This document shows, in pieces, positions 1 through 5,875 of a stretch of DNA of 7,231 nt (within the stretch, counting starts at the first letter, position 1; each line of letters begins with the position of its first letter). Made by a program: the position numbers and the translations under genes. The notes under the pieces were generated by a model. The model did no database searches. It was not told the origin of the DNA and was given only the letters and a program-made list of their open reading frames with translations. The DNA is taken from the NCBI GenBank assembly GCA_029210905.1, contig JARGGF010000206.1:1-7231 (forward strand). The letters are read 5' to 3'. The DNA is from Bacteroidales bacterium (GTDB lineage Bacteria; Bacteroidota; Bacteroidia; Bacteroidales; NBLH01).

Positions 1-41
1 TATAATTTATTGTTTATGTAATACTTAACAGAAATAATATA

Positions 42-1499
42 ATGCGAAAGTGGATAATTGGAATAATAACAACAATTGTTTTGGCACTTGTTGTTATTTT
101 CTATTTTGTTTTAAATAACAGAGAAAGTAACATACTGGATAAAGTTCCGGCAAATGCTTCTTCGGTAATGGTGATTGATTTAAAGGGCCTTACTGCCAAA
201 TTATTATTTGATGAGTTAACCAGTTCCGAAAAAAGCACTGATAAATTAGCCGAACTGGTCCCTGATTCGCTTATCGATATAGATTGGTCCAAAAGCGGCA
301 TTAACTTAATGGATAAAGCAGTAATTTTCTCAAGCTATAGTGCTTTGAATGACTCCATCGGGCTACATTTAATACTACCGCTTTCAAGTGAAGCTGAGCT
401 TAATACTTTTGTAGATAGCCTGGGAAGTAAAATTAATCTTGAAATATCCCAATCAGGGACAATCTATAGCGCCTATTCGCCTAAATATCGAATATTAATA
501 AGTTGGAATAAAAATTATGTGGTAGCTACATTTTTATCAGAAAATCAGTTACATAATACCAAATTTCAAAGCGATGTATTATCAGCAGATGGAAAAAATT
601 CAATACTGCAAGACAGTAGTTTTATTGGAAATCTCAGAACTGACTTTGATATTATTGCTTACACATCAAATTTAAAGGTATATTCAAATAAAATGAACCC
701 CTTTTGGTCTGATAATATTAAATCAGTTTGTTCATTTTTTCACTTTAATGATGGCGAGCTGGCAGTTGAAATGAAGATTGAGCCCAAACAGAATGGCTTA
801 TTGGACCAATTATTTGATCAGCCAAAAAATAAAATTGCATGGATTGAAAAGTCAGATACCTCTTTTATGGCAATTGATTTGCATATAAACCCTTTTTCAT
901 TTTTTAAAATCATTGATCAAACCTCATCAATTAAATTTAATAAAGAAAAAATCCCCTTGCTCCTTGCCTGGGATGGCAGGGCCAGCTTTTCTGCAAATAA
1001 TGACAAAACAATTGAAAATGAATATATTAGCTACGACTACGATGATGATTTTAATAAAATAGAAGTTAGAAAAAAGGAATTTGAGAACGTTTCAGATATT
1101 CAAATGCATTTGGGAGTTAATCAAAAGATTCTTGAATCAATCTCAGAAAAAAATCCTGTTGCTAAGCTTAAAAAAGACACCTTGCTTTTTAAAGGCAGTA
1201 ATTATCTTATTAAAAAAGCCGGCAATGAATTTTTATGTTATTCTAAATATAGTGACCCTCCGAAACTATCCACAGAAAAAGCGCCGGGAAATATTTCTGC
1301 CTCAGTTAATTATAAAGGTTTTATGCAAATTTTAAAAAATAACAAATTAATTGGCGATAGCTCAACATTCAGCCTTATATCATTAAAAAGAATTGAATTT
1401 AATGTTTACAAAAAAGATGAAATAGTAATTAAAAGCAAATTTCATTTTATTAACAATAAAAAAAATGCGCTTTTTAGCATAGCTGAGAATTTTGAATAA
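42..1499 (+). CDS. Membrane-anchored protein of unknown function
   Basis: I do not recognise this 485-residue protein with confidence. It begins with a short basic stretch (MRK) and one hydrophobic segment at about residues 4-24, followed by NNRES. This fits an uncleaved N-terminal membrane anchor with the remaining ~460 residues outside the cytoplasm. The mature part opens with VPANASSVMVIDLKGL (about residues 35-50). That resembles the start of large Bacteroidota extracytoplasmic proteins of the DUF4836/DUF3352 kind, but this is a weak impression from memory. The rest alternates short hydrophobic strands with polar, Lys/Asn/Ser-rich stretches. I see no catalytic motif and no cysteine pattern. 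The ATG at 42 is the start because the anchor follows immediately. The stop lies 19 bp before the preferred start of the PAP2 gene, so the two are probably co-transcribed. Any promoter lies at or beyond the left edge. Confidence 0.8.
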   Translation: MRKWIIGIITTIVLALVVIFYFVLNNRESNILDKVPANASSVMVIDLKGLTAKLLFDELTSSEKSTDKLAELVPDSLIDIDWSKSGINLMDKAVIFSSYSALNDSIGLHLILPLSSEAELNTFVDSLGSKINLEISQSGTIYSAYSPKYRILISWNKNYVVATFLSENQLHNTKFQSDVLSADGKNSILQDSSFIGNLRTDFDIIAYTSNLKVYSNKMNPFWSDNIKSVCSFFHFNDGELAVEMKIEPKQNGLLDQLFDQPKNKIAWIEKSDTSFMAIDLHINPFSFFKIIDQTSSIKFNKEKIPLLLAWDGRASFSANNDKTIENEYISYDYDDDFNKIEVRKKEFENVSDIQMHLGVNQKILESISEKNPVAKLKKDTLLFKGSNYLIKKAGNEFLCYSKYSDPPKLSTEKAPGNISASVNYKGFMQILKNNKLIGDSSTFSLISLKRIEFNVYKKDEIVIKSKFHFINNKKNALFSIAENFE

Positions 1500-1518
1500 A
1501 ATAAAAAAGGTGGATTTT

Positions 1519-2088
1519 ATGAAATGGAACTTACTGGTTATTTTAGTTTATTTCCTTTCTTTTCAGCTGATTGCTCAAAAAAGTAACATAGAAAAATCCG
1601 GTGATTTTCTGAGCGTAGCACTTCCTGTTGCAGCATACGCTACCACTCAAATCTGGAGGGATGATCAAAAGCCTGGCTGGCGGTTTGCTGCTGCCATTGG
1701 CACTTCTACTATTCTAACTCATTCTTTAAAAAGAATTGTAAACAAAAAACGTCCCAACGGCGGGAGCTATTCATTTCCATCGGGACATACTTCGAGTGCT
1801 TTTACGGGTGCTGCATTTATTCAAAAAAGACATGGCTGGAAAGCAGGCATACCAGCATTTCTTGTAGCAAGCTATGTCGGATGGACAAGAATTTACGCTA
1901 ATAAACACGATTATTGGGATTTACTTGGTGGAAGTATCATTGGAATCGGGAGTGCCTACCTGTTTGCCAAACCCTATAACAAAAACAAAATAGATCTCTC
2001 CTTCTATAAATCTGACAAATATTATATTCTTGGCTTAAACTATCGCTTTGCCGTTAAAAATAGTATCGCAAAGGGAAACTATCCTTGA
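1519..2088 (+). CDS. PAP2-family (type 2 phosphatidic acid phosphatase) membrane phosphatase
   Basis: All three signature blocks of the PAP2/acid phosphatase superfamily are present, numbered from the ATG at 1519 (189 aa). They are K71-x6-R78-P79, P87-S-G-H90, and R124-x5-H130-x3-D134. The usual Ser before that Arg is Thr. The family removes phosphate from lipid phosphates, such as undecaprenyl diphosphate, phosphatidate or lipid A phosphates, at the outer face of the inner membrane; the substrate here cannot be told. The N-terminus (MKWNLLVILVYFLSFQLIAQ) looks like a signal peptide. An in-frame TTG at 1492 would add nine residues and overlap the upstream gene. I prefer 1519 because AAGGTGG lies just upstream at good spacing and the signal peptide starts there. 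The last residues, after a strand-like YYILGLNYRF, run into the convergent glycosyltransferase gene. The LPS-type glycosyltransferase next door makes an envelope role plausible, but it is transcribed separately. Confidence 0.92.
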   Translation: MKWNLLVILVYFLSFQLIAQKSNIEKSGDFLSVALPVAAYATTQIWRDDQKPGWRFAAAIGTSTILTHSLKRIVNKKRPNGGSYSFPSGHTSSAFTGAAFIQKRHGWKAGIPAFLVASYVGWTRIYANKHDYWDLLGGSIIGIGSAYLFAKPYNKNKIDLSFYKSDKYYILGLNYRFAVKNSIAKGNYP

Positions 2089-3039
2089 TTCATCAATATC
2101 ATTCATACACTTAAAATGTTTTTTGGGGCATTTATTATGTCCTATTTTTGAACAAGGCCGGCATTTAAGTCCTTTAACTTCAATTATTTCTGATTTTTCA
2201 TCACTGAGATATGGATACATACCAAACTCAGGAATGGTATTTCCCCAAACAGATATAATTTTCTTTTTTAAAGCCGCAGCAATGTGCATTAATCCGGTAT
2301 CATGAGATATAACCAATTCTGCCTTTTGAACAATTGATGCAGACTGGTTTATATTAAATTTCCCGCAAGCATCAAATATATTGTCACCAACGGCAGACTT
2401 CACTTTTTCAGCGACCGGGGCATCCAGCTTATCGCCAAGCAATACAACAGGTCTGTTAATTTTCTTACATATAGAGATGATTTTATCAAGCGGAAGTCTT
2501 TTTGTAAAATGCTGGGCCCCAATAGCAAAGGCTATGTATCCGCTATGATAAATCTCCGGAAAAGTACTTATATTTATTACATCTTCATCAGGAATAAAAA
2601 AATCCAATCCCTGCATATCGTTGCCATCAATAAACACATTAATGGTTTCCATGTAGCGATCAACAATATGTAAATCAGGAAGTTTATTTTTTTTAAAATT
2701 AACCATTAACCATTTTTCCCTGTTTAGCTTATTGAATTTAAATGAAACAGTATGTAATCGTAATTTTACCCTGGCAGTTCGCAAATTATTATGCAAATCA
2801 ATAATATAATGAAAATGTTCGTTTCTCAATTCAGCAATCAGTTCCCCAAAAGAACGATCCAGTGTGTGAATATGATCAACATATGGATTATCTTCCAACA
2901 ATCCTTTATATTGTTTTTTTGTAAGATAATGTATTTCAGCACCTTCGCACTGCTCTTTAAGATTACGAACAACAGGAGTAGTTAAAACAATATCCCCGAT
3001 TGAGCTAAACCTGATTACTAAAATTTTTACGATTTCCAT
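2035..3039 (-). CDS. Glycosyltransferase family 9 (LPS heptosyltransferase-like)
   Basis: This 334-residue cytoplasmic or membrane-associated enzyme has the GT9 (GT-B fold) pattern. The N-terminal strand-loop KILVIRFSSIGDIVLTTP (residues 5-22) is the family hallmark. DLHNN is at 81-85, a nucleotide-side strand VVLLGD at 198-203, and the donor-site motif SHDTGLMHIAAAL at 245-257. The C-terminal CRPC with further cysteines (C293, C296, C304, C311) matches the cysteine pattern seen in many heptosyltransferase relatives. The family transfers ADP-heptose or related sugars onto lipid A-core; the actual donor and acceptor are unknown here. An ATG at 3099 would add 20 residues, but I chose the ATG at 3039 because MEIVKILVIR is the usual family N-terminus and the extra residues look unrelated. 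The gene converges on the PAP2 gene, and their 3' ends overlap by 54 bp. I found no convincing promoter on this strand. Confidence 0.93.
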   Translation of the reverse strand: MEIVKILVIRFSSIGDIVLTTPVVRNLKEQCEGAEIHYLTKKQYKGLLEDNPYVDHIHTLDRSFGELIAELRNEHFHYIIDLHNNLRTARVKLRLHTVSFKFNKLNREKWLMVNFKKNKLPDLHIVDRYMETINVFIDGNDMQGLDFFIPDEDVINISTFPEIYHSGYIAFAIGAQHFTKRLPLDKIISICKKINRPVVLLGDKLDAPVAEKVKSAVGDNIFDACGKFNINQSASIVQKAELVISHDTGLMHIAAALKKKIISVWGNTIPEFGMYPYLSDEKSEIIEVKGLKCRPCSKIGHNKCPKKHFKCMNDIDESRIVSLCDTIFNGKAIV

Positions 3040-3218
3040 ATCAGCAAAATAAAACCTTTCGATTTTGTTTGACAAATAAATTTCAGATAAAAAAACCAAT
3101 CTCTATAACTTAAAAAAAAGTTGCATAGGGAAATTTAATTGGTAAAATGAAAATTATTTGACTCAAAAACGTAAAATTATTAATATAAATCAATCCTTAA
3201 ACGTGTTTTAATCACAAT

Positions 3219-3248
3219 TTTGAACCTTTATTCTTTTTTATAATTTCG
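3219..3248 (+). promoter_or_regulatory. Candidate Bacteroidota-type promoter for the porin gene
   Basis: TTTG at 3219-3222 is followed after 18 bp by TAATTTCG at 3241-3248. The second element matches the Bacteroidota -7 consensus TAnnTTTG with one mismatch. The spacing is slightly shorter than usual. Transcription would start near 3255 and leave a leader of about 45 nt before the ATG at 3302. This is a motif match only. Confidence 0.45.
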
Positions 3249-3301
3249 CACATGTTATTTTTTTATTAATTTAAAGTTATTTAATAGTTATCATTTCCTA
3301 T

Positions 3302-4390
3302 ATGAAAAGGTTTAATATTATATTATTGTTATTTTGCTTCCTGGGTATCATTAATAAATCGTTGCTAGCACAAGAAAAAGACAGCATACTTACTGCGAAA
3401 GAAATTTTTCAAAACACTACAATTTCTGGTCAATACTTTATTGCATATAACTACGATGATAAATCAGACTTGCATAATTTTCTTCTAAAACGCGGATATT
3501 TTACGATTAACACAAAACTAAGTGATGTTTTCTCAGTAAGGTATACTCAGGATATTCAAATAGATAAAGAAGGCACTGATGCAGGAAATGTTGAATTCAG
3601 ACTTAAATATTTGTATCTAAAAGCAAAACTCGATAATATTCTGAAAAACAGTTTTATAGAAGCAGGAATGGTTCACCGTCCATGGGTAGAATTTGAGCAA
3701 CATATTAATCAATACAGGGTACAGGGAGCAATGTTTGTTGAAAGAAATTTACAGCTTGGATCAGCTGACTTTGGGATTACTTATGTTGGTTTATTAGGAG
3801 GAAAGCTTGATAAAAAATACCAGGATGAAGTTAACTCAAAAGAGGCCGGAAAATATGGTAGTTTTGCTATTGGAATTTTTGATGGTGGCGGCTATCATGC
3901 CATTGAGCAGAACAGCAATAAAACTATTGAAACCAGATTAACATTAAGGCCTTTTCCTAATTCAATGCCAGGTGTGCAATTTTCACATGGCCTCGCCTAC
4001 GGAAAATCCAATCTTGCCGATTCTATTCCAACTTTTTTAATGAATATTTTTATGCTTTCATCTGAAAGTAAATTTCATAAGTTTACTGCTCAATATCATG
4101 TAGGTGAAGGTGATGCTGAAGGTAACAATATTGATGCACTAAATGAATCATATGATGTGGAAGGATTTTCATTCTTTGGCGAGCTGATGATTCCTAAAAC
4201 TAATTGGGCTGTATTTTCAAGATATGATAATTTTAAGGTTTTTGAAGCTTCAACTGCTAAAACAGAAACAATAATTGCAGGAGTGGCCTATAAATTTTTA
4301 AAAAACAAATTAGTTTTTGATTATCAGCAGGTTAAAAAGCCAGCTGAAACAATAAATTATTACGAAATTGCTTTGGAAATTGCTTTCTAA
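3302..4390 (+). CDS. Porin O/P-like outer-membrane beta-barrel protein
   Basis: This 362-residue protein has a Sec signal peptide (MKRFNIILLLFCFLGIINKSLLA, likely cut after A23) and ends in aromatic-rich strands closing with ...EIALEIAF. A terminal Phe is typical of outer-membrane barrels. The body follows the layout of the phosphate-selective porin O/P family. LLKRGYFTINTKLSDVFSVRYTQDI gives paired strands near the N-terminus. FIEAGMVHRPWVEFEQ comes next, like the family's 'vGqfk.Pf' strand, followed by MFVERNLQLGSADFGITYVG. Near the C-terminus GFSFFGELMIPKTNWAVFSRYDNF resembles the late 'Yg.fve..Y...Ryd.f' strands. It probably forms a passive channel. No phosphate-uptake gene is adjacent, so phosphate specificity should not be assumed. 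It appears to be a single-gene transcript from the promoter candidate at 3219-3248. A barrel-type envelope protein seems firm; the exact family is less so. Confidence 0.85.
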   Translation: MKRFNIILLLFCFLGIINKSLLAQEKDSILTAKEIFQNTTISGQYFIAYNYDDKSDLHNFLLKRGYFTINTKLSDVFSVRYTQDIQIDKEGTDAGNVEFRLKYLYLKAKLDNILKNSFIEAGMVHRPWVEFEQHINQYRVQGAMFVERNLQLGSADFGITYVGLLGGKLDKKYQDEVNSKEAGKYGSFAIGIFDGGGYHAIEQNSNKTIETRLTLRPFPNSMPGVQFSHGLAYGKSNLADSIPTFLMNIFMLSSESKFHKFTAQYHVGEGDAEGNNIDALNESYDVEGFSFFGELMIPKTNWAVFSRYDNFKVFEASTAKTETIIAGVAYKFLKNKLVFDYQQVKKPAETINYYEIALEIAF

Positions 4391-4404
4391 AGTTTGTATC
4401 TTTG
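4372..4404 (+). promoter_or_regulatory. Candidate Bacteroidota promoter, possibly the original queG promoter
   Basis: TTTG at 4372-4375 and a perfect TATCTTTG (TAnnTTTG) at 4397-4404 are separated by 21 bp, close to the usual -33/-7 arrangement. The upstream element lies in the last codons of the porin gene and the downstream element just after its stop. The next gene on this strand is queG, about 370-410 bp on, and the repeat element at 4522-4673 lies between. It may be the queG promoter pushed away from its gene; this is inference. Confidence 0.45.
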
Positions 4405-4418
4405 AACAAAAGTGGACT

Positions 4419-4456
4419 ATTGGAATAGACATTGGAAATTAGAATTGGAAATTAGA
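4419..4456. repeat. Short tandem repeat (ATTGGAAATTAGA units)
   Basis: Two perfect 13-bp copies of ATTGGAAATTAGA lie back to back at 4431-4443 and 4444-4456. A degenerate copy, ATTGGAATAGAC, comes before them at 4419-4430, and a partial AATTAAG follows. It lies just after the promoter-like motif at 4397-4404. Such short ATTGGAAATT arrays are, from memory, common between genes in Bacteroidota; their role is unknown. Confidence 0.85.
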
Positions 4457-4521
4457 AATTAAGTCGTTTTAAATAAGCAATATTCATTAGTCAACTGTAA
4501 CTGTCAGTGCATATTGAAAGC

Positions 4522-4673
4522 TGGTATATTTGTATATTTGAAATTGGTATATTAGTCCTTCGATGCTTCGACAGGTGGTACAGTGAGTTTGTCGAACTGC
4601 TCAGCAAACGAAACTCAGGAACCGATCGGTTCGTACTTGACAAAGTGTATTCTTGTAATATACAAATACACCA
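4522..4673. repeat. MITE-like / REP-like element with terminal inverted repeats
   Basis: The ends are TGGTATATTTGTATATT (4522-4538) and AATATACAAATACACCA (4657-4673). They are reverse complements at 16 of 17 positions and bound a 152-bp interval. CATTAG at 4485-4490 and CTAATG at 4685-4690 also pair, so the element may be about 206 bp. The left end contains a TATATTTG doublet (4525-4540), and TGGTATATT recurs at 4545-4553. The GC-richer interior carries two palindromic parts, described separately. The element encodes no transposase, so it would have to be mobilised in trans if it is mobile at all. Its interior resembles the CTTCGACA...CTCAGGAACCG intergenic repeats I recall from Bacteroidota genomes. 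No target-site duplication is evident. Confidence 0.65.
4567..4632. repeat. Palindromic core of the repeat element
   Basis: TTCGACA (4567-4573) and TGTCGAA (4590-4596) form a perfect 7-bp stem around a 16-base loop, with possible G-U extension inward. Further on, GAACCGATCGGTTC at 4619-4632 is a perfect 14-bp palindrome. CTTCGA occurs twice at 4558-4563 and 4566-4571. This clustering of TTCGACA/CTCAGGAACCG modules suggests a REP-type unit that has partly decayed. Confidence 0.7.
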
Positions 4674-4791
4674 ATTACCAATAACTAATGTCGTTCTTTA
4701 TGTTATTCAGATCAAAGCAAGCTCTGCTATTACTAAGCTGTTAATATTTAAGTATTATCGATCTTATTAAATCCATAATCAGCGAAAAAAT

Positions 4792-4821
4792 AAAAATCGA
4801 GGCCTTACGTCTCGGTTTTTT
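4792..4821 (+). terminator. Terminator-shaped hairpin inside the queG 5' region
   Basis: AAAAATCGAG at 4792-4801 can pair with CTCGGTTTTT at 4811-4820 around a 9-base loop. This gives a 10-bp stem with one G-U pair and a run of six T on the 3' side (4816-4821), the shape of an intrinsic terminator. The stem core has only four G-C/A-T pairs of strength (CGAG/CTCG), so it is weak. The same bases encode KIEALRLGF in the queG frame, so this could be chance, an attenuator, or an old terminator. Confidence 0.3.
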
Positions 4822-5704
4822 GGCATGCGGAATAAGTAAAGCTCAAAAATTGCATGAAAGTGAAACACCCCTTAAAAAATATTTAACTAAAAACTTTCAT
4901 GGTAAAATGAAATACATGGAGAACCACTTTGAAAAAAGACTGGATCCAACCAAACTTGAAGAGGGTGCAAAATCAGTGATATCCTTACTCTACAATTATT
5001 ATACTACAGAAAAACAGTCAGATAATGAAGCTCCAATCCTTTCAAAATATGCCTTTGGCAAAGATTATCATCTTGTAATAAGAGAAAAACTAAACAAATT
5101 GCTGGAATATATTCAGGCCAATTTTGGTGAGGTAAAAGGTCGTGGTTTTGTTGATTCAGCGCCAGTACTCGAACGTGCATGGGCTCAAAAAGCCGGACTG
5201 GGTTGGATTGGCAAAAACGGGAACCTCTTAAACAAAGACCTTGGTTCATTTTTCTTCATCAGTGAATTAATAATTGATTTGGAACTCGACAATGAAAATG
5301 AACCTGCAAAAGATTATTGCGGTAAATGCACCCGCTGCATTGATGCTTGCCCAACTCAGGCAATAGTTGCACCCAAAATTGTGGATGGTAGCAAATGTAT
5401 TTCCTATCTGACCATAGAATTAAAAGATGAAATACCACCAGAATTTGAAGGGAAAATGCAAAACAGGGTATTTGGATGTGATATCTGCCAGGATGTATGC
5501 CCTTTTAATAAAAAGGCAAAACAAAACATTGAACCAGATTTTAAACCATTGCCTAAATTGTTGCAATTGTCTAAAAAAGAATGGTTTAATATAGATGAAT
5601 CACTTTTTACTGAGCTATTTAAAAATTCAGCTGTTAAACGAACAAAATATACTGGCTTAAAGAGAAACCTTAGATTTATCAGTAAATATCCAGACAATAA
5701 ATAA
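4820..5704 (+). CDS. queG: Epoxyqueuosine reductase QueG
   Basis: QueG reduces epoxyqueuosine to queuosine in the anticodon loop of tRNAs with GUN anticodons, using cobalamin and two [4Fe-4S] clusters in the cytoplasm. Numbering is from the TTG at 4820 (294 aa). FVDSAPVLERAWAQKAGLGW covers 110-129 and includes the conserved Asp (D112) thought to act in catalysis. The first ferredoxin-like motif is C167-x2-C170-x2-C173-x3-C177-P. A conserved Cys follows in CISYLTIE (C193). The second motif is C220-x2-C223-x3-C227-P. The C-terminal HEAT-like repeats of longer homologues are absent, as is common in Bacteroidota. The start is uncertain. The in-frame sequence upstream, from 4775, encodes family-like residues ending KIEALRLGFLACGISKA but offers no ATG, GTG or TTG. 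I give 4820 as the first usable codon, but the real protein probably begins near 4775, perhaps at ATA, making about 309 residues. Confidence 0.93.
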   Translation: MACGISKAQKLHESETPLKKYLTKNFHGKMKYMENHFEKRLDPTKLEEGAKSVISLLYNYYTTEKQSDNEAPILSKYAFGKDYHLVIREKLNKLLEYIQANFGEVKGRGFVDSAPVLERAWAQKAGLGWIGKNGNLLNKDLGSFFFISELIIDLELDNENEPAKDYCGKCTRCIDACPTQAIVAPKIVDGSKCISYLTIELKDEIPPEFEGKMQNRVFGCDICQDVCPFNKKAKQNIEPDFKPLPKLLQLSKKEWFNIDESLFTELFKNSAVKRTKYTGLKRNLRFISKYPDNK

Positions 5705-5788
5705 ACAACACCATTTAATATTAAACGCAAATCTCGAGAAAATAGAAAAACTGCATACAATTAAACTTTTATGCCCGAATTAAATTGC

Positions 5789-5822
5789 TAAATTTGCCAG
5801 CATAAAATAGATTTTAACTTTG
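5789..5822 (+). promoter_or_regulatory. Two promoter-like -7 elements before the polyprenyl synthase gene
   Basis: Two perfect TAnnTTTG motifs occur 26 bp apart: TAAATTTG at 5789-5796 and TAACTTTG at 5815-5822. The TTTG of the first (5793-5796) could serve as the -33 element of the second, though the 18-bp gap is a little short. The second would give a leader of about 45 nt before the ATG at 5876. No good -33 element is visible for the first. Confidence 0.5.
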
Positions 5823-5875
5823 TAAAAAATAAAAAGACAATTTACAGGTTAAAAACCTTAAATCAGAACAACTGA

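Larger units (their letters stand above)
4391..4774. other. Gene-free interval occupied by repeat sequences
   Basis: Between the porin stop and the queG 5' region I find no credible gene. The stretch contains a promoter-like motif (4372-4404), a tandem repeat of about 13 bp (4419-4456), and a MITE-like element (4522-4673). Up to about 4484 and after about 4690 the sequence is featureless and AT-rich. An open frame at 4507-4770 starts at GTG, crosses the inverted repeats and has a protein composition unlike the neighbours, so I do not call it. Confidence 0.7.

Noticed and set aside
1492..1518. TTG start for the PAP2 gene at 1492
   Set aside because: It overlaps the upstream gene and puts charged residues before the signal peptide. 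The ATG at 1519 has an AAGGTGG sequence at good distance.
3040..3099. 20-residue N-terminal extension of the glycosyltransferase (ATG at 3099)
   Set aside because: The family's N-terminal strand starts right after the ATG at 3039, and the extension shows no family similarity.
4560..4645. Possible tRNA, because GGTTCGTA resembles a T-loop
   Set aside because: The flanking bases do not form a T stem, and no acceptor or anticodon stem can be drawn. The palindromes fit a REP-like repeat better.
4507..4770. Open frame of 87 codons starting with GTG
   Set aside because: It runs through the inverted repeats and palindromes, is rich in Cys, Trp and Tyr unlike the neighbouring genes, and has no recognisable domain. 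It is an open frame by chance.
4690..4822. preQ1 riboswitch upstream of queG
   Set aside because: I looked for the small hairpin plus A-rich tail of preQ1 aptamers and did not find a convincing match; the only hairpin is the terminator-shaped one at 4792-4821.
5714..5725. TTTAATATTAAA palindrome after queG as a terminator
   Set aside because: The stem is entirely A-T, has no loop, and is not followed by a T run, so it is not a credible terminator.
5404..5760. 118-codon open frame on the minus strand
   Set aside because: It is mostly antisense to queG, whose frame carries the conserved iron-sulfur motifs; the antisense product has no recognisable domain.
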